A stretch of 64,000 bases of DNA from Fibrobacter sp. UWB10 (GCF_900182935.1 NZ_FXUE01000002.1:62001-126000), one strand, 5' to 3'; positions 17,435 through 26,154 are shown, counted from the first letter of the stretch. Notes: generated by a model from the letters alone, not told the origin. A program made the numbers and translations.

Positions 17435-20400
17435 ATGGCTTTTGTTCACCTGCAAGTTCATTCTGAATTTTCTGTTTTACAATCTTCTGCTCGTCTAGAT
17501 GGCATTTTGGCTGCTGCAGCCGAAGAAAACGCTCCTGCAGTCGCACTTACCGACCATGGTGCCATGTTCGGTATTCTTGAAATTCAGACCCGCGGAAAAG
17601 ACATGAACAAGGCCCGCAAAGAAAAGGGGCTGCCGCCGGTAAAGACGATTTACGGCTGCCATATTTATGTGGACACGCCGAGTGCTAATCAGAAAGATCC
17701 GATTACATTTGAGCGATTGACGCTTTTGGTCGAAAATGAAGCCGGTTATTACAATTTGCTCCGCATTGTGAGTTACCGCTACGAAGACGGTGACCGCTGG
17801 GCAGAAATTCCATCGGTACCGCTGTCGGTTATCGAAGAGCATAAAGAAGGCGTTATCGCCATTGCGGGCGATTTCTTTAGCAAGTACGGTCAGAGTGTTG
17901 CGGCTGGGCGCAATAGCGTTGCCCGCGAATACATGGAAGCCCTCGACAAGATTTTTGACCACGACCATCTGTATATTTCGGTGTGCGACAACGGGGTGCC
18001 TCAGCAGAAACTGCTGAACGATTATAACGTTCAGTTGGCTGGAGAATTGGGCCGCGAAATTGTGGCGGTGGCAGACGTTCATTACATTAAGGCCGAAGAT
18101 GCCGAAGCGCATAAGGTCTTGCGTTGCATTTCGCTTAAAGAAACGCTGAACGGCTTTGATGACAAACGCTTCCCGACGGACAAGTTCTATTTCCGCAGCG
18201 AAGCCGAAATGGTGGAACTGTTCGGGCATATTCCGGGCGCCATCGAAAATACGGTGAAGATTGCGGAACGCTGTAATTATACGGTCAAGACCGGTATCGG
18301 TGATGAATTCTGGCCTAGGTTCAAGATTCCCGATGAATTCTTGAGTTCCGACGAATATCAGAATATCAAGGCCATCATGAAGGCGGAATACGACGCGGAA
18401 TATCCGGTCGTACGCGAACGTGAACTCAAGGGCGTTATCAAGGACAAAAAGAAAAAGGTGACGGCAAGCTATTGCGCAGACAAGGGTATTGCCGAAGACG
18501 CCCTGACCGACGAAGACAAGGCTGAAATTGAACGCCTGTCGCAGCCGGAATTTTTTGACGAAGACGACAATAAGGCTTGGGACAAGAGTGTGCGCCGTTG
18601 GTGTAAACCGGGTGGCGATGCCGATATTTATATTACGCACCTTTGTAATCAGCGTCTCAAGTGGCGATTCCCGAAAGAAGACTTTAAGTTCCCTGCCCAC
18701 GAAACCGATGTGGGCAAGCGCATGTACAAAGAAATCAACTGTATCCGCAACATGAACGTGGCGGGCTACCTGTTGATTGTGTGGGACTTCATTAACTGGT
18801 CCCGTGAACATGGGATTCCCGTGGGCCCGGGCCGTGGTTCTGCTGCTGGTTCTCTGGTCACTTACATTATCGGTATTACCGACATTGACCCGCTCACCTT
18901 CGATCTCCTTTTTGAACGATTCCTGAACCCCGAACGCGTGTCCATGCCGGATATCGATACCGACTTTGCGGACCGTGACCGCGGTCGCGTGATTCAGTAC
19001 GTGACGGACAAGTACGGCAAGGAATGCGTGGGCCAGATTATTACCTACGGTATGCTCAAGTCCAAAGCGGTGATTACCGACGTGGCTCGCGTCTTGGGAC
19101 TTCCGCCTGCCGAAGCAAAGCAGATTACCAAGCTGTTCCCGCAGCGTACCTTGAACTTTAGCCTAAAGCAGGCTTGGACGGGTAAAGACAAGAAGGGCAA
19201 CAACCTGGAAGACGGTTACAGCCCCGAACCCCTGCAGGCGATGATCGGTAGCCGCGCCAGTTACCAGAACCTGTGGGATATCGCTAAAAAGCTCGAAGAT
19301 TTGCCGCGCCAGACGGGGGTGCATGCTTGCGGCGTGGTGATTACGCCGACCCCGATTTATAACCTTGCGCCTTTGTACCGTGCCGCCCCCGAAGATACGC
19401 CGGTGGTCATGTACGACAAGCACTACGCCGAAGACATCGGACTTTTGAAGATGGACTTCCTTGGCCTTATCAACTTGTCGATCATTCAAGACACGGTGAA
19501 CATGGTCAAGAAGAATCGTTCGATTGAACTTGACATGGGCCATATTCCTTTGGATGACAAGGAAACGTTTGACTTGCTCGGCAAGGGTATGACCACGACG
19601 GTGTTCCAGTTCGAATCTCCGGGTATGCAAAAGTACCTGCGCGAACTGAAGCCTACTCGAATCTTTGACTTGATCGCTATGAACGCCCTGTATCGTCCGG
19701 GCCCGATTGATCAGATTCCGCACTTTATTGCCCGTAAGAACGGTCAAGAAGAAATTGACTGCTACCACCCTGACTTGGAACAGGTGCTGGGTGAAACCTA
19801 TGGCGTGATTGTGTACCAGGAACAGGTGATGAAACTGGCCCAGATTCTGGGCGGTTACACGCTGGGTGGTGCTGACAATATCCGCCGTATCATGGCCAAA
19901 AAGATGCCCGAAAAGATGGCGAAACTCGAACCGGAGTTTTTCCAGAAATGTTTGGACAAGGGCTACGACAAGGACATGATTCAAAAGGTGTGGAATGCGG
20001 TGCTTCCGTTCTGCGGATACGCATTCAACAAGAGTCATGCTGCTGCTTACGCTTACGTGGCTTACCAGACGGCATACCTGAAGGCGCATTACGGCCCTGA
20101 ATACATGGCCGCTTCCATGACGTCTAAAATGGGTAAGACCGAAGATATCGTGACGATTATTTTGGAATGCAAACGCCTCGATATCGAAGTGGTGTCGCCC
20201 AACATTAATGCCTCTATGGGAGAATTCGTGGCCAATACGGAAGGCCAGATTCTGTTTGGCTTGGCGGGCATTCGTAACGTGGGTATCGCAGTCGTCGAAG
20301 ACATTATTGCTGAAAGAGAACGTCGCGGCAAGTTCAAGGATATTTTTGATTTCTGCAAGCGCGTGACTGAATACCAGGGCGAACAGAAAGAAAAACGCCC

Positions 20401-21295
20401 ACCCATGAACAAGCGCCTTATCGAAAGTTTGATTATGGCCGGCGCCCTTGACGAATTCCCGGGAAACCGCGCCGTACTTATGGCAACTGTGGACCGCGCC
20501 ATGGAAGTGGCCGCCCGCAGTCAAGAAGACAAAGACCGCGGACAGATGTCGCTCTTTGACATGGGCGGCGGTGCACCTTCTATGGATAGCTCTGCCGAAG
20601 TCCTTGAAGAAGCAGAAGAATGGTCTGCCATGGAAATGCTCAACAAGGAGCGCGACGTGGTGGGCATGTTCTTGTCGGGCCACCCGCTCGATGAATTCCG
20701 TCCGGAACTGCAGGGCTTTACCTCGTGTTCCTTAGATGAAGAAGAACTGACAAAGCACGAAGGCGGAACCGTGATTGTGGGCGGTGTGGTGACCAAGCTC
20801 CGCTCGATTGAAACTAAGCGCGGCGATACCATTGGCGCAGGCTCTATTCAGGATTTCCATGGTGACTTGGAAATGTTCTTCAAGAAGGACTTGTGGGAAA
20901 AGTTCCGCGACACGGTTGCACTTGATGACCGCGTACTTGTAAAGGGCGTGCTTGAACACCAACGTATGGGCGACGGTGTCCAGATTGTCGTTGAAGAAGT
21001 GATTCAGCTGGATCGCGTTCGTTCGGATATGGTGAGCCATATTCACATGGTATTCTATTCATCGATGGTCGACGACAATTTCACCGACAAGTTGATGACG
21101 GCCATGGAAAAGTACGAACCCTTTGAAGGGGAACGCGGCTGTGAATTGGTTTGCCATGTTGAAACGGAATCGGGAAATGTACACGTGTTGACCTTGAAAA
21201 ATAAGAAGGTCGTTTATACTCCCGAATTGCTGCAGTATTTGCGTAAAGAATTAGGCGTGTTGAAGGTCTGGGTATCTAACCGTGCCAAGCGGTAA
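17435..21295 (+). CDS. dnaE: DNA polymerase III subunit alpha
   Basis: Replicative polymerase, 1286 residues. An N-terminal PHP domain (HLQVHSEFS, LTDHGAMFG) is followed by the polymerase core with PGRGSAAGSL (near 465) and the catalytic PDIDTDF (near 505), then GVHACGVVI, the Tyr/Gly-rich fingers FCGYAFNKSHAAAYA (near 865), a HhH region, and an OB fold (VIVGGVVTKLRSIETKRGD, near 1110). Compared with the usual DnaE1 there is a highly charged stretch of roughly 70 residues near 330-400 (DKKKKVTASYCADKG through KAWDKSVRRW) at the PHP/palm junction. lpxB follows after six bases, an odd but common Gram-negative neighbour. Confidence 0.97.
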   Translation: MAFVHLQVHSEFSVLQSSARLDGILAAAAEENAPAVALTDHGAMFGILEIQTRGKDMNKARKEKGLPPVKTIYGCHIYVDTPSANQKDPITFERLTLLVENEAGYYNLLRIVSYRYEDGDRWAEIPSVPLSVIEEHKEGVIAIAGDFFSKYGQSVAAGRNSVAREYMEALDKIFDHDHLYISVCDNGVPQQKLLNDYNVQLAGELGREIVAVADVHYIKAEDAEAHKVLRCISLKETLNGFDDKRFPTDKFYFRSEAEMVELFGHIPGAIENTVKIAERCNYTVKTGIGDEFWPRFKIPDEFLSSDEYQNIKAIMKAEYDAEYPVVRERELKGVIKDKKKKVTASYCADKGIAEDALTDEDKAEIERLSQPEFFDEDDNKAWDKSVRRWCKPGGDADIYITHLCNQRLKWRFPKEDFKFPAHETDVGKRMYKEINCIRNMNVAGYLLIVWDFINWSREHGIPVGPGRGSAAGSLVTYIIGITDIDPLTFDLLFERFLNPERVSMPDIDTDFADRDRGRVIQYVTDKYGKECVGQIITYGMLKSKAVITDVARVLGLPPAEAKQITKLFPQRTLNFSLKQAWTGKDKKGNNLEDGYSPEPLQAMIGSRASYQNLWDIAKKLEDLPRQTGVHACGVVITPTPIYNLAPLYRAAPEDTPVVMYDKHYAEDIGLLKMDFLGLINLSIIQDTVNMVKKNRSIELDMGHIPLDDKETFDLLGKGMTTTVFQFESPGMQKYLRELKPTRIFDLIAMNALYRPGPIDQIPHFIARKNGQEEIDCYHPDLEQVLGETYGVIVYQEQVMKLAQILGGYTLGGADNIRRIMAKKMPEKMAKLEPEFFQKCLDKGYDKDMIQKVWNAVLPFCGYAFNKSHAAAYAYVAYQTAYLKAHYGPEYMAASMTSKMGKTEDIVTIILECKRLDIEVVSPNINASMGEFVANTEGQILFGLAGIRNVGIAVVEDIIAERERRGKFKDIFDFCKRVTEYQGEQKEKRPPMNKRLIESLIMAGALDEFPGNRAVLMATVDRAMEVAARSQEDKDRGQMSLFDMGGGAPSMDSSAEVLEEAEEWSAMEMLNKERDVVGMFLSGHPLDEFRPELQGFTSCSLDEEELTKHEGGTVIVGGVVTKLRSIETKRGDTIGAGSIQDFHGDLEMFFKKDLWEKFRDTVALDDRVLVKGVLEHQRMGDGVQIVVEEVIQLDRVRSDMVSHIHMVFYSSMVDDNFTDKLMTAMEKYEPFEGERGCELVCHVETESGNVHVLTLKNKKVVYTPELLQYLRKELGVLKVWVSNRAKR

Positions 21296-21301
21296 AAGAA
21301 T

Positions 21302-22387
21302 ATGGCGTGCGAGCCGTACATTCTGATTTGCGCAGGCGAAGATTCCGGGGACTCCATTGGCGCTCCCTTAGTCAAGACACTTGTTTCTCAAAAGTTTGCC
21401 GTGAAAGGCTCGGGCGGTCGCCGCATGCAGGCGGCGGGAATGCTGCCTTTGATTGATTTCGAAACTTTGCCGGTCTCTGGCTTTGGCGATGTATTGCCCA
21501 AGTACTTGAAACTGCGCCAGAGTTTTAATGCCCTAAAGACGGCGCTTGAATCGCCGGAATGTCTCGGGCTGATTGCTGTCGATTATCCTGGCTTTAACAT
21601 GAAGCTTGTGGCGCGGGCAGGGGAGCTTCACAAGCCTGCTCTGTATGTGGCGCCTCCGCAAGTTTGGGCCTGGAAACGCAAGCGCGCAAAAGTTCTTGCT
21701 CAAAATCCGTATGTCAAGCTTGCTGTGTTCTTTGATTTTGAAGAATCGGTGTACCGCGAAGCCGGCTGTAATGTGGTTCGCGTCAAGCATCCGTTTGCCG
21801 AAATCAAAAATGCAGATTGTTGCGGCGAGAATTTTCGCAACGAAAATCATGACGGAGCAGCAAAGCTGATTCTCCTTCTTCCCGGGAGCCGTAAGTCGCA
21901 GGCTCTGCGCAACTTGCCGATTTATCTGAAAGCGGTGCAGAATGCTGAGAATGTGGTTGTGGTGGCTGCACGTCAAGAACTGGTGGACGCCTTTAAGAAG
22001 TTTAACGTCCCAGTGATTGTGGCTCCCCAAAGTGTGGCTGAGCGAATGGCTCTGTATCAAAGCGCGGAATATGCTTTGACCGCCCCCGGAACATCGACCT
22101 TGGAACTTGCTTTGTCGGGGGCTTCTTTTGCGGTTTGCACCAAGCCAGACATGTTGACTTATTGTCTAGGATGCTTGTTTATTAAGACAAAATTTTTCGC
22201 ACTGCCGAACATTATTCTGGATCGTCTTGTGTTCTCAGAACACATCGTCCCCCCGTGGTCCGGGGAAAAAACTTGGTCATTTGCCAAGGGTGAAAGAGAA
22301 AATGTCGCGAAAGAGCTTTCAGAAAAGCTCGCTGTCGGTCAAACGCTTGAATCGTTAGCGCTTGAATTTCTTGGCCAGTTCGTCTAG
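21302..22387 (+). CDS. lpxB: Lipid-A-disaccharide synthase
   Basis: Peripheral inner-membrane GT19 glycosyltransferase joining lipid X to UDP-2,3-diacylglucosamine in lipid A synthesis. Diagnostic motifs: ILICAGEDSGDSIGA at the start, GGRRMQAAGM (near 40), VDYPGFNM (near 94), YVAPPQVWAWK (near 115), LLLPGSRKSQ (near 195) and TAPGTSTLELALSG (near 260). Length 361 is normal. This gene is direct evidence for a lipopolysaccharide-type outer membrane. Its last 33 bases overlap the 3' end of convergent mutL. Confidence 0.95.
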   Translation: MACEPYILICAGEDSGDSIGAPLVKTLVSQKFAVKGSGGRRMQAAGMLPLIDFETLPVSGFGDVLPKYLKLRQSFNALKTALESPECLGLIAVDYPGFNMKLVARAGELHKPALYVAPPQVWAWKRKRAKVLAQNPYVKLAVFFDFEESVYREAGCNVVRVKHPFAEIKNADCCGENFRNENHDGAAKLILLLPGSRKSQALRNLPIYLKAVQNAENVVVVAARQELVDAFKKFNVPVIVAPQSVAERMALYQSAEYALTAPGTSTLELALSGASFAVCTKPDMLTYCLGCLFIKTKFFALPNIILDRLVFSEHIVPPWSGEKTWSFAKGERENVAKELSEKLAVGQTLESLALEFLGQFV

Positions 22388-24253
22388 CGTGAATCGCAGT
22401 AATGTCGGGTGTCCGTAGGGCGATTTGAGCGGTTCCTCGGTCAGCATCAACTGATTGACAAGGGCTGCCATTTCTTCGGGCTTAAGCTTGTCGCCGGCTT
22501 GGTAGGCGTTCGTGTTTGCCCATGCTTTAGCGATGGTGTCTTGCACCTTGACCATGTCGCCTTCGCCCTTGCCTTCGTCGCCGATGCTGTCCAAAAAGTC
22601 CTTGACCGCCTTGATGGCGCGTGAAAGCGGAAGTGCGCTCGGAATGGCACGAATCTGATAGGTCTCACCGCCAAAGTGTTCGATATAAAAGCCTAAACGC
22701 TTGAACTGGTCTTCGACGCTCTTTAATGCTTCGACTTCAAGTTTGGAAAGGTCCAGAAGTTCTGGGAACAGAAGTTCCTGGCTGTCGAGGGCAGCTCCGT
22801 TCCTCAAAGTATCCAGCGCTTGCTCGTAAAGTACGCGAGAATGGGCTGCATGCTGGTCAATTACCAAGAGACCGTTGGAATCGTCGCCGGCAATGTAGGT
22901 GTTTGCAATCTGGAAGAATGTCGGCGGGGTCCACTGTACGGCGGGTTCCGCGACCTCATTCACCTTGCCTTCGAGCGAAATTACCTTGCCTGCTTCGGGC
23001 GTGCTGAACAGGTCTTGGACCAAATCGTTCTGCGGAGCGCTCTTGCGCGGCTTTTCGAAGGCGAAACTTGCTGTCGGGAAATTCGACATTTCGGGAATGC
23101 CGCCCACGGTTTCGCTCGTTGCAAAAGTCGGCTTGGCTGCGCTGACTGAGGGCTTTGCAATCGGTTCTTCGAATCCGTAAGGAACCTTGGGCCCGTTGTC
23201 CTGTAAATCGTTTTGGCTTGTGCCTGCTATTTCTTCGCTCAAGTCGATAAGCGGAGAATTGGCTTCCATGTCCTTGGTGAATGTGTCGCGAATGGCGTGG
23301 GCTACCACCAGGAATACCAAATTCTGGTTGGCAAAACGGACTTCTCGCTTGGCGGGGTGCACGTTTACGTCGAATTCCATGTCAGGCATGTCCAAGAACA
23401 AGACCGAAACGGGCTTGCACTGGGCGCCGTAAGGCTCGTATGCCTGTTGCACCGCCTTGCTAATCATCTTGCTTTCAATGGGGCGGTTGCGGATGAACAG
23501 GAACTGGTGGTTGCGCTTGCCGTTTGTTTCGGTAGTGGGGGATACAAAACCCCAAACATGGACTCCAGCTTCGGTGTAGTCGACCGGCAAAAGAACTTTG
23601 GCAATTTTGGAGCCGATTGCTTCAGCAATTCGGTTGCGAAGTTCGCCCGGAACGCCGGTAAACACGGTTTTATCGCCGACTTTGTAATCAAAGCGAATTT
23701 CGGGGTGCGCAATGGCCGTTTTTAGAACAACATCGAAAATTCGGGTGCTTTCGGCCGTTTCGCTGCTCAAGAAGTTCCGGCGAACGGGGGTGTTGTAGAA
23801 CAGATTTTCGACTAAAAAGGTGGTTCCTCGGCTAGCCTGAACATCCTGTTTTTGAACAACATTTCCGCCTTCCAGGATGATTCGGCCGGAATCGCCGTCG
23901 TCGGTGGCGCTTGTAATCGTTAATTTGGATACAGCGGCGATCGATGCGACTGCTTCGCCTCTAAAACCGTTTGTCTGTAAATGGAATAAGTCGTCTGCAT
24001 TAAAGAGCTTCGATGTTGTATGACGCAGGTAGCACAGGTCCAAATCGGCTTCGTTCATGCCTTTTCCGTTGTCTGTGACCTGGATCTTTTTCTTGCCACC
24101 TTCTTCGATAGAAACTTGTATACGGGTGGCTCCTGCATCGATTGCATTTTCAATCAGCTCTTTTACGGCCGATGCGGGGCGCTCAATCACCTCGCCAGCA
24201 GCAATTTTATTGATGATTTCATCCGATAAAACGTGAATTTCAGCCGATTTCAT
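22355..24253 (-). CDS. mutL: DNA mismatch repair protein MutL, endonuclease motifs degenerate
   Basis: 632 residues. The N-terminal GHKL ATPase is intact: IAAGEVIERPASAVKELIENAIDAGA, DNGKGM, TNGFRGEAVASIAAV, GTTFLVENLFYNTPVRRNF. A Pro/Ser-rich linker covers about 330-430, and a C-terminal dimerisation domain follows. In MutL proteins that nick DNA themselves this domain carries DQHA-x2-E-x4-E; here it reads DQHAAHSRVLYE (near 465), with Ser in place of the first Glu. The distal metal motif, usually CPHGRP, reads SPYGHP (near 610). Both changes remove metal ligands, so the protein may lack nicking activity, as in species that use MutH. It overlaps lpxB convergently. Confidence 0.96.
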   Translation of the reverse strand: MKSAEIHVLSDEIINKIAAGEVIERPASAVKELIENAIDAGATRIQVSIEEGGKKKIQVTDNGKGMNEADLDLCYLRHTTSKLFNADDLFHLQTNGFRGEAVASIAAVSKLTITSATDDGDSGRIILEGGNVVQKQDVQASRGTTFLVENLFYNTPVRRNFLSSETAESTRIFDVVLKTAIAHPEIRFDYKVGDKTVFTGVPGELRNRIAEAIGSKIAKVLLPVDYTEAGVHVWGFVSPTTETNGKRNHQFLFIRNRPIESKMISKAVQQAYEPYGAQCKPVSVLFLDMPDMEFDVNVHPAKREVRFANQNLVFLVVAHAIRDTFTKDMEANSPLIDLSEEIAGTSQNDLQDNGPKVPYGFEEPIAKPSVSAAKPTFATSETVGGIPEMSNFPTASFAFEKPRKSAPQNDLVQDLFSTPEAGKVISLEGKVNEVAEPAVQWTPPTFFQIANTYIAGDDSNGLLVIDQHAAHSRVLYEQALDTLRNGAALDSQELLFPELLDLSKLEVEALKSVEDQFKRLGFYIEHFGGETYQIRAIPSALPLSRAIKAVKDFLDSIGDEGKGEGDMVKVQDTIAKAWANTNAYQAGDKLKPEEMAALVNQLMLTEEPLKSPYGHPTLLRFTLDELAKKFKR

Positions 24254-24286
24254 GCCCCAAATATAGCCTTTTGGGGTTGTTATTCG

Positions 24287-24296
24287 TATATTTTTG
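24287..24296 (+). promoter_or_regulatory. TATATTTTTG promoter box
   Basis: A TATATTT-type element lies about 70 bases upstream of the GTG start at 24365, in the divergent region shared with mutL. Next to it CCCCAA (24255-24260) and TTGGGG (24271-24276) form a small inverted repeat near the mutL start. Confidence 0.35.
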
Positions 24297-24364
24297 CTAA
24301 ATTAAATGTCCAAAAAGGCTGAGTGGCGTTTTAAAGAAATACCATTCAATAGAGTGAGGTAAAA

Positions 24365-25663
24365 GTGCTTTCAAATCTCTTTCTTCAGTTGACTCACATT
24401 GAGTTGCTCATCTCTTATCCAGTCAAGGATATTCTGACTCTAATTAAGCGTGATCCGCGCTTTACGGTCAAGGTCCTTAATGATATTTACTTTGAGGATT
24501 CGTTTGTAGATGAAGGCATTCACCGCTTGATCATGAATAACGTGGTGAACTGGCTCTATGAAAGGGGCGAAAATCCGGACGAATTTGTGCAGAAGATCAT
24601 TCAGCGCTGCGCATCTTTCGAAGCCGTCCCTGCACGTAGCGTGCTTCGCTCTTACCTCCCGTATGTTTCTCAGTTCTATGCGACTGAAGACGTCCGTCAG
24701 CTCTGCCTCGATATTATCCCGAAGCGCTATCCGTTGCTCACGAACTCGAAGTTCCTCCGTCGTGAACTGGTGGATGGCTTCCGCAAAGAATACTTCACCT
24801 ACCGTTTCGATTCTCCGGGCATGCTGATTACGAACCCCATGCGCTGGTTCAACGGCTTGGTGCAGTTGGGTCCCATTTTCTTGAACACGCCTCAGTACGA
24901 ATTGATCGAATACAAGGCAAGCCAGACCTCGTTTGTTGAAGCACTTGAAAACAGAGTCCCGGCTGAAGTTCGTGATGATGGTTGTGTCTATGTGAACGGT
25001 CGCCAGGTCGGTAAGTACATGACCTTTGGTGATTGCCTTGCCGAATATGGCCTTGAATGGGAATTTGAAGCCGAAAAGAAGATGGCTTGCATTCGCGCTA
25101 CCGAAGACGTTATCGACGAAAAGGTGGGTGCAGTCCTGATTCATAAGGGTTGCTATTACGGCGCACCGGCTAGCGTGGTCTACTTTGATTACAAGGCCAA
25201 CGTGGTCGCACCGGAACCGTTCAACAAGCTCATGAGCGCAGTCGTTAAGCAGGAATTCGATTCTTGGGAACCCATCCAGAAGGCTCAGGAACAGCTCCTT
25301 GAAGCAATGAACGACTCCGTAACAATCATCTACTACAAGAGCGATGATTCTATCTCGGTGAACAACAAACACTTGATGCGCAACGTGCCTGCTCGTATTC
25401 TCCGCAACTTGCTGCGTGAATACAGCGCCACTGGTCGTGAAGAATTTGAAAACCGTGAATTCAAGCGTGACCCGTCCATTTGCATGGACCCGCTGCGTCC
25501 GAATTTCGAAAGCCGTTTGAACCGCGTGATTGCTCATATCAACGGTTCTGACGATCCGGAACATCCGTCTGAAGGCGTTAAGAAGTTCTTCGAAATTGAA
25601 CGTCACCGCCGCGGTGGTTTCCGTTTTGTTCCGAAGTGCAAGATCATTTTCCGCGAAGAGTAA
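24365..25663 (+). CDS. Unknown conserved-type protein with winged-helix-like C-terminus
   Basis: 432 residues; no family recognised. The start is GTG with GAGG five bases upstream. Residues 1-130 are helical (ILTLIKRDPRFTVKVLNDI, IHRLIMNNVVNWLYERG); the middle holds short motifs such as YVNGRQVGKYMTFGDCLAEYG. The final 95 residues follow the plan of an OmpR-type winged helix: a short beta hairpin (ISVNNKHLMRNV), a helix ARILRNLLREY, a second segment EEFENREFK, a long helix NFESRLNRVIAHIN and a closing wing ERHRRGGFRFV. That suggests nucleic-acid binding, but no receiver domain is present. The codon use is that of a highly expressed gene, so it is unlikely to be a minor accessory gene. It is followed by the candidate small RNA. 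Confidence 0.6.
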   Translation: MLSNLFLQLTHIELLISYPVKDILTLIKRDPRFTVKVLNDIYFEDSFVDEGIHRLIMNNVVNWLYERGENPDEFVQKIIQRCASFEAVPARSVLRSYLPYVSQFYATEDVRQLCLDIIPKRYPLLTNSKFLRRELVDGFRKEYFTYRFDSPGMLITNPMRWFNGLVQLGPIFLNTPQYELIEYKASQTSFVEALENRVPAEVRDDGCVYVNGRQVGKYMTFGDCLAEYGLEWEFEAEKKMACIRATEDVIDEKVGAVLIHKGCYYGAPASVVYFDYKANVVAPEPFNKLMSAVVKQEFDSWEPIQKAQEQLLEAMNDSVTIIYYKSDDSISVNNKHLMRNVPARILRNLLREYSATGREEFENREFKRDPSICMDPLRPNFESRLNRVIAHINGSDDPEHPSEGVKKFFEIERHRRGGFRFVPKCKIIFREE

Positions 25664-25748
25664 ACGCTAGTTTACCAAGTTCGAAAATGTAATCGAAACG
25701 GTTTTAGAAAATAAGAAATTTGGTAGTTCCTACGGGCAAATAAATGGG

Positions 25749-25893
25749 TATATTTGGTATCGTGAACGGTAGAAGGGTAAATCCTGAAACGACACTATCA
25801 TTGCTCCCCTCCTGATAGGTTCAAGGTTCCACATACCGATTCATATTTTCTCCTTCTTAGGAAAGGCTCCTCGTTAGAGGGGCCTTTCTTTCA
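25749..25893 (+). ncRNA. Candidate structured small RNA with anti-Shine-Dalgarno-like loop
   Basis: This stretch lies between two converging genes, so it cannot be a leader of either. It begins with a TATATTTG promoter-like box (25749-25756). GGTAT/GTG/AAC (about 25756-25768) pairs with GTT/CAC/ATACC (about 25826-25838) as an 11-bp closing stem with single bulges. Inside, CTATCA (25795-25800) pairs with TGATAG (25813-25818), leaving the 12-base loop TTGCTCCCCTCC, whose CCCCTCC core is complementary to Shine-Dalgarno sequences. The segment ends in a 12-bp terminator (25861-25888). No known RNA family was recognised: SRP, tmRNA, 6S and RNase P signatures were looked for without success. The exact ends are uncertain. 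Confidence 0.5.
25861..25893 (+). terminator. Terminator of the candidate small RNA
   Basis: Stem GAAAGGCTCCTC pairs with GAGGGGCCTTTC across a GTTA loop (12 bp, one G-T pair) and is followed by TTTC. It also ends any read-through from the gene stopping at 25663. Confidence 0.85.
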
Positions 25894-25919
25894 TTTGGTT
25901 CTATAGAACCAAATGAAAG
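25888..25919. repeat. 32-base perfect palindrome
   Basis: The arm CTTTCATTTGGTTCTA (25888-25903) is followed at once by its exact reverse complement (25904-25919). It shares its first base with the end of the terminator stem and runs straight into the hairpin repeat at 25920. It may be a DNA cruciform, a dyad site or the edge of a mobile repeat. Confidence 0.9.
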
Positions 25920-25984
25920 CTAACTCTTCGGCTCGGTCATGTACAAGCCTTTGGCTTGTCCGCGACTCTCGCCTTACGAGTTAG
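25920..25984 (+). repeat. Intergenic hairpin repeat, copy 1
   Basis: Outer arms CTAACTC (25920-25926) and GAGTTAG (25978-25984) enclose CGGCTCGGTCATG, an inner hairpin CAAGC-CTTT-GGCTTG, then CGCGACTCTCGCC. The order CGGTCATG, inner hairpin, CGCGAC-CTC recurs at 26034 and 52562 with different inner hairpin sequence, as expected of a repeat with compensating changes. Confidence 0.65.
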
Positions 25985-26033
25985 TCTTTTTCAAGAATCT
26001 AAAAAGGGACGGCTTGCGAACAAGTTTTTTTAT

Positions 26034-26080
26034 AGCGGCTCGGAAATGGCAATGCAAGCATTGCCGCTTCGCTCGCCTTG
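26034..26080 (+). repeat. Intergenic hairpin repeat, copy 2
   Basis: GGCTCGGAAATG, then the inverted repeat GGCAATGC-AA-GCATTGCC (26048-26065), then GCTTCGCTCGCCTTG. It has the same order of blocks as the copy at 25920. The region between (25985-26033) and after it (26081-26138) shows no gene. A truncated third match, AACTCTTTGGCTCGGTC (26139-26155), abuts the topB stop codon. Confidence 0.6.
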
Positions 26081-26154
26081 GGAACCGGTCTTTATTACAA
26101 GAAAAACAGTTCGGTCTGCGAACATGTCTTTTCAAGTTAACTCTTTGGCTCGGT

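Noticed and set aside
19163-20683. 506-codon antisense frame within dnaE
   Set aside because: Same reason: it covers conserved polymerase motifs on the other strand and has no features of its own.
25749-25893. Signal recognition particle RNA, 6S RNA or tmRNA
   Set aside because: The - strand piece TCAGGAGGGGAGCA recalls part of the SRP loop, and GGTTCAAGG recalls 6S RNA, but the invariant GGAA tetraloop of SRP and the long 6S double stem are missing. Only a generic small-RNA call is supported.
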